Notes: generated by a model from the letters alone, not told the origin. A stretch of 64,000 nt of DNA from Halobacillus aidingensis (GCF_900104185.1 NZ_FNIZ01000021.1:1-64000); one strand, 5' to 3'. Numbered from the stretch's first letter, positions 53,901 through 62,812 are shown. Program-made: numbers and translations.

Positions 53901-55838
53901 ATGCTAAGTTTTTTACAACGAATAGGTAAATCATTAATGTTTCCGATCGCAACATTGCCGGCTGCGGCTTTGCTTGTCCGTTTAGGGATGGAAGATATGT
54001 TGGATATTCCTTTTATTACGGCAGCCGGTAACGGAATTCTCGGAAATTTGGCTCTTATATTTGCCATCGGTATTGCGATGGGGTTTGCGAAAGATGGGAA
54101 TGGAGCGGCTGCTCTAGCAGGTGCTATTGGTTATTTGGTCCTTGATGGTGGAATAGAGGCTATAAATAAGGATGTGGATATGGGGGTTTTTGCCGGTGTG
54201 ATAGCTGGTGTCATCGCGGGAATGTTGTACAACAAGTACAATGATGTAAAGTTCCCGGACTTCCTTTCTTTCTTCGGAGGCAAACGCTTTGTTCCGATCA
54301 TCACCTCAGCAGTTATGGTCGTGCTTTCCTTTGTTTTCGGATATGTATGGGTGTATCCACAAGCCGTTCTTGATTCTACGGCCAACTGGATTTTGAACGG
54401 GGGAGAACTTGGAGTAGGTGTCTATGGCGTGCTGAACCGTCTGCTTATTCCGGTAGGTTTACACCACGTAATGAATGCTTTGATCTGGTTTGATTTCGGT
54501 ACATTCACGACAGAGGCTGGAGAGGTTGTGCGCGGGGAAATCAATCGTTTCCTAAATGGTGACCCTTCTGCAGGTTACTTCCTGGCTGGCTTTTTCCCTG
54601 TCATGATGTTCGGTCTGCCGGCTGCATGTCTAGCTATGTATGCGGCAGCAAAAAAAGAGAGAAAAGCAGCAGTCGGAGGAATGTTTTTGAGTATCGGTTT
54701 GACCTCTTTTATTACAGGGGTTACCGAGCCGATCGAATTTTCTTTCATGTTCCTTTCTCCACTTTTATATGTCGTTCACTCCTTACTAACCGGTGTGTCG
54801 ATGATTCTTGCTTTTGTGTTTGATGTCAGACATGGTTTCGGTTTTTCGGCTGGATTGATTGACTATTTACTGAACTACAATATTGCACAAAATCCATTTA
54901 CTTTGATTTTAATCGGATTGTTTATGGGAGCGATTTATTTCGTGATTTTCTATTTCCTTATTGTCAAACTGGATTTGAAAACACCAGGGAGAGAAGATGA
55001 GGAAATTGAAGAGGGGTCCACAGAAACAGAAAGCAGTGATTATGATGCGAAAGCTTACCACTATCTACATGCGTTAGGTGGACCTGAAAATATTGAAACA
55101 TTGGATTATTGCACCACTCGTCTCCGTCTTGAAATGAGAGACCGAGAGAAAGTCGATGAAAAAGAGTTGAAGCGTCAAGGTGCCCGTGGAGTCATGAAAC
55201 TAGGAAAAAGAAACCTTCAAGTGATTGTAGGTACTTCTGTTGAGTTTGTCGCTGATGCGATGAAAAAACAGATGGAACATGGTCATCACGTTCCTGAAGG
55301 TGTACAGGATGAAAAAGTCCCACCTGTAGAACAAGAAGCAGAAAAGGTTCCATCAAGGAAAGTAAAAGAAGAAGATTTTCAAATGCCGTTGAATGGAAAC
55401 GTACTTCCTCTCTCTGAAGTCCCAGATGAAGTTTTTGCCCAAGGAATGATGGGGCCAGGCTTTGCCATTGATCCGTCTGAGGAAACATTCCATTCACCTG
55501 TGAACGGGAAAGTCCTTCAAGTTTTCCCTACGAAGCATGCCATCGGTCTTGAGCTTGAGAATGGATTGGAAATGCTGATTCACGTTGGTTTGGATACGGT
55601 CAAGCTTGATGGAGATGGGTTTGAAGCCCTAGTTGAGTCTGGACAGAAGGTGGAACAAGGAACGCCATTGCTGCGTGTGGACCTTGATTTTGTCAAAACG
55701 AATGCGCCTTCTGTAGTGACACCATTCATCTTCACGAATGCTGAAGGAGCAACGGTGGAACTTTTGAAAAATGGATATCTGGAAAAAGGACAAAAAGGGA
55801 TAATGAGAGTAGAGGAAGGAGGCAAAGGAAATGAGTGA
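53901..55838 (+). CDS. nagE: N-acetylglucosamine PTS permease, IICBA type
   Basis: A 645-residue membrane transporter that brings in and phosphorylates N-acetylglucosamine. The IIC domain (residues 1-360) has many helices and the VTEPIEFSFMFLSPLLYVVH motif. IIB (about 385-460) has its phosphocysteine in DYCTTRLRLE, and IIA (about 490-640) has phosphohistidine in MLIHVGLDTVKLDG and PVNGKVLQVF. Bacillus subtilis NagP lacks the IIA part; this one is complete, like E. coli NagE. GAAGGAGG lies upstream of the ATG. It is first in nagE-nagA-nagB-nagR-SIS; the next gene overlaps by eight bases. Confidence 0.94.
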   Translation: MLSFLQRIGKSLMFPIATLPAAALLVRLGMEDMLDIPFITAAGNGILGNLALIFAIGIAMGFAKDGNGAAALAGAIGYLVLDGGIEAINKDVDMGVFAGVIAGVIAGMLYNKYNDVKFPDFLSFFGGKRFVPIITSAVMVVLSFVFGYVWVYPQAVLDSTANWILNGGELGVGVYGVLNRLLIPVGLHHVMNALIWFDFGTFTTEAGEVVRGEINRFLNGDPSAGYFLAGFFPVMMFGLPAACLAMYAAAKKERKAAVGGMFLSIGLTSFITGVTEPIEFSFMFLSPLLYVVHSLLTGVSMILAFVFDVRHGFGFSAGLIDYLLNYNIAQNPFTLILIGLFMGAIYFVIFYFLIVKLDLKTPGREDEEIEEGSTETESSDYDAKAYHYLHALGGPENIETLDYCTTRLRLEMRDREKVDEKELKRQGARGVMKLGKRNLQVIVGTSVEFVADAMKKQMEHGHHVPEGVQDEKVPPVEQEAEKVPSRKVKEEDFQMPLNGNVLPLSEVPDEVFAQGMMGPGFAIDPSEETFHSPVNGKVLQVFPTKHAIGLELENGLEMLIHVGLDTVKLDGDGFEALVESGQKVEQGTPLLRVDLDFVKTNAPSVVTPFIFTNAEGATVELLKNGYLEKGQKGIMRVEEGGKGNE

Positions 55839-57015
55839 TCTGGTGATTGCAAATGTAACCGTTGTGACGGAAAACGGGACGATCCCCTCTGGATCTGTAA
55901 CAGTTAGCGATGGGAGAATAAAAGAAATTCATGAAGGCTTCGTGGTTAAGGATGGGGATTCTGTCATTGATGGGACAGGCAGAAACCTTACACTTCTTCC
56001 AGGCTTCATTGACGTACACATCCATGGGGCGAATGGTCATGACGTCATGGACGCTACGATGGAAGCTTTACAAGGGGTGGCGGCTCAGCTCCCTAAGGAA
56101 GGGACAACGAGTTTTTTGGCCACAACGATGACGCAATCAAGAGAGAGGATTTCTAAAGCAGTCATAAATGCAGGGACGTATATAGAAAAACAGCAAAGAG
56201 ATGGGCAAGCAGAAGTTCTTGGAATACACCTTGAAGGTCCCTTTATTTCACCATCCAAAGCTGGGGCTCAGCCTGTGGAGCATATTACTGAACCATCTCT
56301 CGACCTTTTTGAACAATGGCAAAACGAAAGTCAACAACAGATCAAACTCGTAACCTTAGCTCCTGAATTGGAAGGAGCTCTTCCATTTATTGAAGAGGTT
56401 AGGAAAAAAGGAGTCATCTGTTCTTTGGGACATAGCGAAGCCACCTTGGCCGAAGCGAATGATGCGGTTGAAAAAGGGGCAAGCCATGTGACACATTTAT
56501 ATAATCAAATGAGTGGTCTGCACCACAGGGAACCGGGCTTGGTTGGTGCTGCTTTTACGAACCCGGAGCTTCTTGTTGAGATGATTGTCGATCACATCCA
56601 CATCCATCCGGAAGCGGTCCGATTAGCCTATCAGATCCTTGGAAGTGACCGAACGATCCTAATTACAGATGCAATGAGGGCCAAATGCCTTCCTGCTGGC
56701 ACCTATGATCTTGCCGGACAGGATGTGACGGTGAATCATGGAGAAGCCCGCCTCTCTGACGGTACACTTGCGGGCAGTATATTAACCTTAGAAGAGGCAG
56801 CTCGGAAAATGCGCACCTTTGCCGGTGTTGATCTCAATGAATTGGTTAAAATGACCTCTGCCAATGCAGCTCATGAGCTTGGGGTATATGACCGAAAAGG
56901 GAGTATTACGAAAGGGAAAGATGCAGACCTCGTCCTTTTGGATGAAGAGGGTTGCGTGATGACAACGATTTGCCGTGGAGTCATCAGTTATAATGGTAAG
57001 GGGGAAGCATCATGA
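55831..57015 (+). CDS. nagA: N-acetylglucosamine-6-phosphate deacetylase
   Basis: A 394-residue cytosolic amidohydrolase. LPGFIDVHIHGANGHDVMDA near residues 54-73 holds the first metal histidines, HLEGPFISPSKAGAQ the glutamate, GHSEATLAEA and THLYNQMSGLHHREPG the further histidines, and LITDAMRAKCLPAG the catalytic aspartate. It converts the imported GlcNAc-6-phosphate to glucosamine-6-phosphate. It overlaps nagE by eight and nagB by four bases, so the operon is tightly coupled. Confidence 0.95.
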   Translation: MSDLVIANVTVVTENGTIPSGSVTVSDGRIKEIHEGFVVKDGDSVIDGTGRNLTLLPGFIDVHIHGANGHDVMDATMEALQGVAAQLPKEGTTSFLATTMTQSRERISKAVINAGTYIEKQQRDGQAEVLGIHLEGPFISPSKAGAQPVEHITEPSLDLFEQWQNESQQQIKLVTLAPELEGALPFIEEVRKKGVICSLGHSEATLAEANDAVEKGASHVTHLYNQMSGLHHREPGLVGAAFTNPELLVEMIVDHIHIHPEAVRLAYQILGSDRTILITDAMRAKCLPAGTYDLAGQDVTVNHGEARLSDGTLAGSILTLEEAARKMRTFAGVDLNELVKMTSANAAHELGVYDRKGSITKGKDADLVLLDEEGCVMTTICRGVISYNGKGEAS

Positions 57016-57749
57016 ACATCATCGTTGCAAAGGATTATAAGGAAATGAGTCAGGCGGCTTCCCAGATGATTGAAGAACAAATTACAAAGAAGCCTGATGC
57101 TGTGCTAGGCTTAGCTACAGGCGGAACACCTCTTGGTACCTACAAAGAATTAATTAGGAGTTATAAGGAGGGGCGTGCGGATTACCGTTTTTTATCTACG
57201 ATCAATTTAGATGAATACGTTGGTCTGGACCCCGAGCACCATCAGAGCTACCGCTATTTTATGAATCAAAACTTCTTTCAGTTTATCAACATTGATAAAA
57301 AGAACACGTACATCCCTTATGGAAAAACAGAAGGGTTGGAACAAGAATGCAGACGTTATGAAGAAGTGATTGACACGGTCGGCCCCCCTGATTTACAGCT
57401 TCTCGGGATTGGAGAAAATGGCCACATCGGTTTTAATGAACCAGGCACTTCCTTTGATAGTGAGACCCATATTGTGCACTTGACACATTCAACAAGAGAA
57501 GCCAATGCCCGTTTCTTTGAATCTATGGAAGATGTACCGACGAAGGCGATTACGATGGGCATCCGTTCCATAATGAAAAGTAAAAAAATCATTCTGTTGG
57601 CTTCCGGTGAACGAAAAGCGGACGCCATTTGCCAACTGATTCATGGTGAGCCTGACGAACAGTTTCCTGCTTCTTCACTGAAAAACCATGATGACCTTAC
57701 TTTAATTGTTGATGAGGATGCGTATAAGAAAGTCCAACGGAAAGGATGA
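57012..57749 (+). CDS. nagB: Glucosamine-6-phosphate deaminase
   Basis: A 245-residue cytosolic isomerase/deaminase that makes fructose-6-phosphate and ammonia. LGLATGGTPLGTYKELIR near residues 34-51 binds phosphate, INLDEYVGLDPEHHQSYRYFM holds the acid-base aspartate, and LLGIGENGHIGFNEPG the catalytic histidine region. It starts and ends with ATGA overlaps to nagA and nagR. Confidence 0.95.
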   Translation: MNIIVAKDYKEMSQAASQMIEEQITKKPDAVLGLATGGTPLGTYKELIRSYKEGRADYRFLSTINLDEYVGLDPEHHQSYRYFMNQNFFQFINIDKKNTYIPYGKTEGLEQECRRYEEVIDTVGPPDLQLLGIGENGHIGFNEPGTSFDSETHIVHLTHSTREANARFFESMEDVPTKAITMGIRSIMKSKKIILLASGERKADAICQLIHGEPDEQFPASSLKNHDDLTLIVDEDAYKKVQRKG

Positions 57750-58477
57750 ATCCTTTGTTAAAGAAAAACGTTCCGTTACCACTGTATTATCAGATTGAAG
57801 AGTACTTGAAACAAAAAATAGAAGAAAAAGAGTTTGAGGTCGGTAAAATGATTCCGTCCGAGCGTGAGCTTTCCGAGCGTTTTGAAGTCAGTCGCATGAC
57901 CGTAAGACAGGCAGTGACGAATTTAGTGAACGCAGGTGTCCTTTATCGTGAAAAGGGAAAAGGGACGTATGTCGCAGAAAAGAAAATCGAACAGCCGCTT
58001 AAAGGTTTGACAAGTTTTACGGAAGATATGAAGCGGAGAGGAATGACATCGAGCAGCCTACTGCTGGCCTTTGATGTCATTGAAGCACCAAGAGACGTCC
58101 GTAAAAAACTGGATTTAAGCGAGGAGGGAAAAGTGTACTGTATCCAGCGAATAAGGATCGCAGACGACAAACCAATGGCAATCGAAACTACTTTTATGCC
58201 TCAGGAATTGCTGCCGCATTTAACCGAAGATATTGTGCATGGGTCTATTTATCAATATGTAGAGCACGATTTAGGCATGGCCATTAGTCAAGCACGCCAG
58301 ATTATCGAGGCACGTGCAGCAGATGAAGAAGAAGCTGAATACTTGAACATTTCTCCTCATTCGCCGGTACTTCATATCGAACGGAAAAGTTTTCTTGCTC
58401 AAAGTGTTCCGTTTGAGGTCGTTAAATCTACCTACCGTGCCGATCGGTATAAATTCATCACAGATATTGACCGATAA
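57746..58477 (+). CDS. nagR: GntR/HutC-family regulator NagR (YvoA)
   Basis: A 243-residue DNA-binding protein. The GntR winged helix is PLPLYYQIEEYLKQKI onward with KMIPSERELSERFEVSRMTVRQAVTNLV, and the UTRA ligand domain follows (GLTSFTEDMKRRGM, then YCIQRIRIADDKPMAIETTF and the C-terminal RYKFITD). It is most similar to NagR/YvoA, which represses nag genes at dre sites; one such site lies upstream of nagE. It is the fourth gene of the operon. Confidence 0.92.
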   Translation: MNPLLKKNVPLPLYYQIEEYLKQKIEEKEFEVGKMIPSERELSERFEVSRMTVRQAVTNLVNAGVLYREKGKGTYVAEKKIEQPLKGLTSFTEDMKRRGMTSSSLLLAFDVIEAPRDVRKKLDLSEEGKVYCIQRIRIADDKPMAIETTFMPQELLPHLTEDIVHGSIYQYVEHDLGMAISQARQIIEARAADEEEAEYLNISPHSPVLHIERKSFLAQSVPFEVVKSTYRADRYKFITDIDR

Positions 58478-58487
58478 GGAGTCCGAG

Positions 58488-59201
58488 ATGAGCTATTTAA
58501 CAAAAGTTTCCCAGAAATTGTTGGAGATTGAATCTTCCCAGTTCCATAACTTCGTTAAAATTAGTAAAAACCTCTCCCGAATCATTCAAGCAGGAGGAAT
58601 CATCCATACATTTGGTTGTGGCCATTCCAGTTTACTCGCTCAGGACGTTTTTTACCGGGCGGGAGGACTTGTACCTGTACATCCAATATGGATCGAAGAA
58701 TTGATGCTACATCAAGGAGCAAGGCAGGCCAGTGAAAGTGAACGTAAACCTGGAGTGGTTCAGCAGTATTTGGAAAAGGAAGATTTGCAGAAAAAAGATG
58801 CGGTCCTGATTATTTCTACTTCTGGTCGAAATCCAGCCCCTATAGAAACAGCCATTTACTGTAGGGAATTAGGTTTGTACACCGTGGCGTTGACCTCACT
58901 CTGTTATTCACAAAGTCAACCTTCACGTCACAGCAGCAACCAGAGACTTGAGGATGTCGTAGATGATGTCATCGACATGGAAGTTCCTGTGGGGGATACG
59001 ATCATGCAAAAGGGAGCTCGATCTTATTCACCCGTTTCTTCTGTAGTAGGAGCGGGAATTTTACACGAACTTATGACAAAAACGATTGAGAGAATCGAGG
59101 AAATCGGAGAAACGCCCCCTGTTTTCAAAAGTGGAAATGTCGACGGATCTGACCAACACAACCAAAACATGATGCAAGCCTACAAACGTATCTCTTTCTA
59201 A
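58488..59201 (+). CDS. SIS-domain sugar-phosphate protein
   Basis: A 237-residue protein of the SIS superfamily (UPF0309/SIS_2 type). GGIIHTFGCGHSSLLAQDVFYRAGGL near residues 35-60 and VLIISTSGRNPAPIETA near 104 form the phosphosugar site, and VVGAGILHELM is a later conserved segment. It is probably an isomerase or sugar-phosphate sensor linked to amino-sugar use, inferred from its place as last gene of the nag operon. AAGGAGTC precedes ATG 58488, ten bases after nagR. Bacillus subtilis nag operons, as I know them, lack such a gene. Confidence 0.85.
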   Translation: MSYLTKVSQKLLEIESSQFHNFVKISKNLSRIIQAGGIIHTFGCGHSSLLAQDVFYRAGGLVPVHPIWIEELMLHQGARQASESERKPGVVQQYLEKEDLQKKDAVLIISTSGRNPAPIETAIYCRELGLYTVALTSLCYSQSQPSRHSSNQRLEDVVDDVIDMEVPVGDTIMQKGARSYSPVSSVVGAGILHELMTKTIERIEEIGETPPVFKSGNVDGSDQHNQNMMQAYKRISF

Positions 59202-59211
59202 AAGAATTGTT

Positions 59212-59935
59212 GTTATTCAATAATATGGCAGGATTGTGGAAGACTCAGTTTCGAGACTTTTGTTGAGTGGGTAGGGCTGCGGGGAATGAGTCGCTTTCCG
59301 CGGGAGCGCGGTGAGCCTCCTCGAGCTTCGCTCTGTGGGGTCTCACCCTGCACTTTTTTCCTCTTATATATCCGGTTCCGGCGCCTAGCGGCTAGTGAGA
59401 CTTCCCTCGCTTCTGTACGATAAGTCAACATCGAATCACTCCGTTCTTCGTGTTTCCTTTATCTCCGCCAGCTCAGTCCAGTCCATACGCCGCTGACCAA
59501 GGCGCCTCCACACTTAAGGTAGGAGTCTCGCCATTCCCCTCCGCCCCTTTACCATGTGTGGTCTCTCGAAACCACTTCTCATAATCTCTGCTTGTATGCT
59601 CAATCGAAGTAGATAAATTAAAGCTTCCCCCATTGATCATTCCGATGGTGAAAGCTTGATGTAAAGCGCTTTTCACCAAATTCTGATTGGGGAGTAAGAC
59701 GTCCCATCATGATAGAGGGTTTCGTTTCTCACATACATCGAATGGGGTGGTTGGGAAGCTGCGAGACTCCCGTGGGAATAGATTGGCTGGCGAGACCCCG
59801 CAGAGCGAAGCACGAGGAGGCTTGCCGTCATCCCCACAGGAAAGCGAGTATCTTCCCAACCACCCCTGACTCCCAATTATGGCAAACGAAGCCCGGAAAC
59901 ATCTCGAAACTGAGTCTTCCACAATCGGGAGCTTA
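59212..59935. repeat. Composite palindromic element, copy F
   Basis: About 724 bases in reversed orientation: the right end comes first (tatggcaggattgtggaaga) and the left end last (gagtcttccacaatcgggag). Module 1 adjoins the right end and module 2 (59745-59868) the left end, as in copies D and E. It carries the nested second repeat at 59362-59522. It starts 11 bases after the last nag gene, before any terminator. Confidence 0.85.
59362..59522. repeat. Second palindromic repeat nested in copy F
   Basis: Nearly identical to 6797-6958 (ccggttccggcgcctagcgg to aaggcgcctccacacttaag), at the same position in module 1. Confidence 0.75.
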
Positions 59936-59971
59936 TGTTTAGTTATTATATTTGGAATTTGAATCTGCTTC

Positions 59972-60000
59972 CTACAGACCTTTCGTGGGTCTGTTTTTTT
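59972..60000 (+). terminator. Terminator downstream of copy F
   Basis: ACAGACC / GGTCTGT arms with loop and TTTTTTT. It is the first terminator after the nag operon and may be its original one, now separated by the repeat. Confidence 0.8.
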
Positions 60001-60050
60001 AATGGAGAGAGGGAGACCTGTGTCAATTTCTTGGAGAATTGAGCAGGAGA

Positions 60051-60080
60051 TTGACGGAGGAAGGTAGGAAGGGCTACTCT
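60051..60080 (+). promoter_or_regulatory. Candidate SigA promoter of the GH13-like gene
   Basis: TTGACG (60051-60056), 18 bases, TACTCT (60075-60080). Confidence 0.4.
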
Positions 60081-60117
60081 AGAATGAGGTATGACATCTG
60101 TAAGGGGGACACAGAAG

Positions 60118-61530
60118 ATGAAAAGAACAATAATGCTGTTGGCATGCCTCCCGTTTTTGCTAGGGTTGCCTATGGTGGCAGAGTCTCAAGAAAGCGAAGA
60201 GAGGCAATGGCAGGATGAAAGCGTTTATTATATTGTTGTTGATCGATTTATGAACGGAGACATGAACAACAATGAGGGTGTAGATTTGGAAGATTCCGAT
60301 GCTTATCATGGCGGTGATCTATCAGGGATTGTCGATCAGTTGGATTACATAAAAGAATTGGGTTTTACTACTATTCAACTTTCCCCGATCATGCAGAATG
60401 ATGGAGATAGCTACCACGGTTTCCATGTTTCAGACTTCCGTAATGTTGAGGAACATTTCGGGACGATGGAAGAAGCGAGGCAAGTTGTGGAAGAAGCTCA
60501 TGCCCGCGATATAAAAGTGATATTTGATCTTCCTATAGGATTTGTATCTGAAAACCATCCCTGGGCAGAGAATGATGCAAAGTCTGAGTGGTTGACAGGA
60601 GAAGAGGTATCCAGCGAGCATCCGTGGTTTAATCAATTGCTTCAAGTTGATGTGAATCAGGAAGGGGTAGGCACTTACTTCCAGGAAACCATGGATTTTT
60701 GGAAAGAAAAAACAGGGGTGGATGGTTTCAGAATCATTACGAATGGTTCGGATTTAAGTGAAACAACTTTACAGAATAATCCGTTAATCATGTACACCTC
60801 GTCTATTAAAGAGGATCACACGTTCAGAACTGTGACAAGGGAAGCTTTTAATCAAGCAGGAAACTCTTTAAACGATCTGTTAACAGAAGAGGATCTTACA
60901 AAGCCCCACCAGCTGGATTTTTACGATGTGTCCCGTTTTACACATGAAGCTGTTGTAGAAGGACAAAACCCCATCACAAGGTGGCAGCTGGCTTTAACGT
61001 ATGTTTTTACGGCCCCGGGAGTCCCAGTCGTTTACTACGGAACGGAAACCCCATTAGATGATGGGGGAGATCCGCAAAACCTCCCAATGATGAATTTTAA
61101 GGCCGGGGATGAAAAGCAGAAAAAACGGATCGAAAAACTGACTTCGATGAGAGAACAGTTTCCAGCCCTCACCAGAGGGGATTATCGTGAACTGTACAAC
61201 GAGGACGGGCTTGCCGTTTTCAAACGCACGTATGAGGATAATGAGATGATTATTGCAATCAATAATGCGGAAGAGACCCGAACAATGACCTTGGAAGGGC
61301 TGGAGGATGATCATCAGTTGAGAGGCTTGCTTCACGATGGCCTTGTCCGTCAGCAAAACGATGGCTCCTACCGCCTTGGTATGGAACGTGAAACAGCCGA
61401 TGTCTTTATTGTAGAGCCCAATAGCGGCTACAACTGGTTGTTTATAGGATTTGTCGGTGGTGTACTCTCTTTGTTTGTCATAGCGGTCACGGCGATTAGT
61501 TTGAAGAATCGTAAGGAGAATAAAGGTTAA
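60118..61530 (+). CDS. Membrane-anchored GH13-like protein lacking catalytic residues
   Basis: A 470-residue protein with an N-terminal signal peptide (residues 1-21) and a C-terminal membrane helix (about 440-463) followed by KNRKENK, so the domain faces outside. The first half is clearly alpha-amylase-like (SVYYIVVDRFMNGD, AYHGGDLSGIVDQLDYIKEL). However, region I reads DLPIGF instead of D-x-x-x-N-H, region II GFRIITNGS with Ile207 in place of the Asp nucleophile, region III (LIMYTSS near 223) has no acid/base Glu, and region IV is DFYDVSRF with only the final Asp left. It is therefore probably non-hydrolytic. It would normally be annotated as an alpha-amylase family enzyme. AAGGGGG precedes the ATG. 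Confidence 0.85.
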   Translation: MKRTIMLLACLPFLLGLPMVAESQESEERQWQDESVYYIVVDRFMNGDMNNNEGVDLEDSDAYHGGDLSGIVDQLDYIKELGFTTIQLSPIMQNDGDSYHGFHVSDFRNVEEHFGTMEEARQVVEEAHARDIKVIFDLPIGFVSENHPWAENDAKSEWLTGEEVSSEHPWFNQLLQVDVNQEGVGTYFQETMDFWKEKTGVDGFRIITNGSDLSETTLQNNPLIMYTSSIKEDHTFRTVTREAFNQAGNSLNDLLTEEDLTKPHQLDFYDVSRFTHEAVVEGQNPITRWQLALTYVFTAPGVPVVYYGTETPLDDGGDPQNLPMMNFKAGDEKQKKRIEKLTSMREQFPALTRGDYRELYNEDGLAVFKRTYEDNEMIIAINNAEETRTMTLEGLEDDHQLRGLLHDGLVRQQNDGSYRLGMERETADVFIVEPNSGYNWLFIGFVGGVLSLFVIAVTAISLKNRKENKG

Positions 61531-61531
61531 C

Positions 61532-61564
61532 AAAAAACAGGCCCGGACCCGGGCCTGTTTTTCT
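61532..61564 (+). terminator. Terminator of GH13-like gene
   Basis: AAAACAGGCCCGG / CCGGGCCTGTTTT-type stem (about 61535-61561) with T run. Confidence 0.88.
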
Positions 61565-61586
61565 GTTTGGTGGTCTTCTTACGGGT

Positions 61587-61662
61587 GAATGTCCTCTTTC
61601 TACTGTTTTATGTCCCCTAACTCTAGTTTAATGTCCTTTATCTCCCGTTCAACGTCCTCTGA
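61587..61662. repeat. 21-base tandem repeat, about 3.5 units
   Basis: ATGTCC occurs at 61589, 61610 and 61631 and ACGTCC at 61652, exactly 21 bases apart, with degenerate sequence between. It fills the space between two convergent genes. Confidence 0.75.
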
Positions 61663-61689
61663 CCCAATCAGACACCATGGGGAATGCAT

Positions 61690-62607
61690 TTATTCGTCAT
61701 CAGATCTGTTCTTTTTTTTCTTGCGACGCCACATCCATAGGGCGATAACGATTAGCACCGGAACAAGGACTGGTGAGTAACCGACTGCTGCTACGAACAA
61801 CCAGGAAGCGACATTTGCTATTCCATTGATGCTGTTGAAAAAGGCTTGTTTCGTTCGATCCCATGTGTTCAAATCTTGTTGATCGACCCCACCGACGAGG
61901 ACCTTGGTTTCAGTAAAGGAAATGGTTATGGTGGAAAAGTCACTTTGATTTTCTAAATAGTTCATCTCGCCTTTAAGAGATTCAATGTCTGATTGTACGC
62001 GTTCAAGATCCTGGGATATTTTCACTAAGTCTTCCGTGGCGCTGGCTTCTTCCAAAAAACTTAGAAGTCTTGCTTCGATTTCTTCCTTTGCTTTCAACCT
62101 GGATTCAAGGTCCACGTAATTCTTGGTCACGTCTCTACTATTGATATTCCTGGATTTGATTTGGTCTGATATGGTCTCAAAGCCACTTAACAAACTTTGG
62201 AAATTCGATTGAGGGACACGGATTCGAATATGACCTTGCCTGTTTCCTCGTTCGGTCCTTTGAACATTGGTCTCCACCATATAAGCTTCATGTTCACTCA
62301 TTTGTGATTGGAGATTTTGTTGGAACTTGTCAAAATCTTTGGTTTCAAGATCGATGTGTGCTTCGTAGATCATCATTCTTTCTTGCTGAGCTTGCGTCTG
62401 CTCCGTTTCGTTTTCTGTTGCTTCCGATAGTCCACTTTTCGATGCATCTTCTGTCTCTGTGTTCATCGAGTCATTAGCACTGTCAACATTACTTTCACTT
62501 GTGGATTCTTCACTTGTGATTTCTTCGCTGCTGTCTTCTCCGCTGCACGCGGCGAGCAGCATGATGAGGGTGAAAATAAGTAAGATCGTTATTCTTTTTC
62601 TGTACAT
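61690..62607 (-). CDS. DUF4349 lipoprotein
   Basis: A 305-residue protein. The signal peptide ends in lipobox LLAAC (Cys21), followed by about 55 Ser/Glu/Asp/Thr-rich residues as a linker. The DUF4349 domain then begins (MMIYEAHIDLETKDFDKFQQNL), with RGHIRIRVPQSNFQSLL-like core, a coiled coil (about 165-215: YVDLESRLKAKEEIEARLLSFL and VQSDIESLKGEMNYLENQ), and a C-terminal membrane helix (about 262-290) with a basic tail. It is doubly anchored to the outer face. The function is unknown. Confidence 0.88.
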   Translation of the reverse strand: MYRKRITILLIFTLIMLLAACSGEDSSEEITSEESTSESNVDSANDSMNTETEDASKSGLSEATENETEQTQAQQERMMIYEAHIDLETKDFDKFQQNLQSQMSEHEAYMVETNVQRTERGNRQGHIRIRVPQSNFQSLLSGFETISDQIKSRNINSRDVTKNYVDLESRLKAKEEIEARLLSFLEEASATEDLVKISQDLERVQSDIESLKGEMNYLENQSDFSTITISFTETKVLVGGVDQQDLNTWDRTKQAFFNSINGIANVASWLFVAAVGYSPVLVPVLIVIALWMWRRKKKKNRSDDE

Positions 62608-62697
62608 AAAAAGACCCCCTAAATTAGACTTAGCAAGCCAGGAGGAGGATCGCTCTCCATAGAAAGAGCAATTCCAACCTCCCTGCGCCTTTAGTTA

Positions 62698-62812
62698 TCC
62701 GGCTTCAGTGTCCAGACACTCGAGACATAAGTCATTCCACTCTGTGGCAAAAATCGCCACGACGTGGCCTGACTTATGCTTGTCGTGTCTACCAGGACAC
62801 TTCCGCACTTAA
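62698..62812. repeat. Free-standing relative of the second palindromic repeat
   Basis: It begins tccggcttcagtgtccag and ends aggacacttccgcactt, like the nested repeats. Stems are GTGTCC (62709)/GGACAC (62795), CATAAGTCA (62727)/TGACTTATG (62770) and GTGGC (62745)/GCCAC (62756), giving a nested cruciform-like fold. It lies between two minus-strand genes. Confidence 0.7.
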
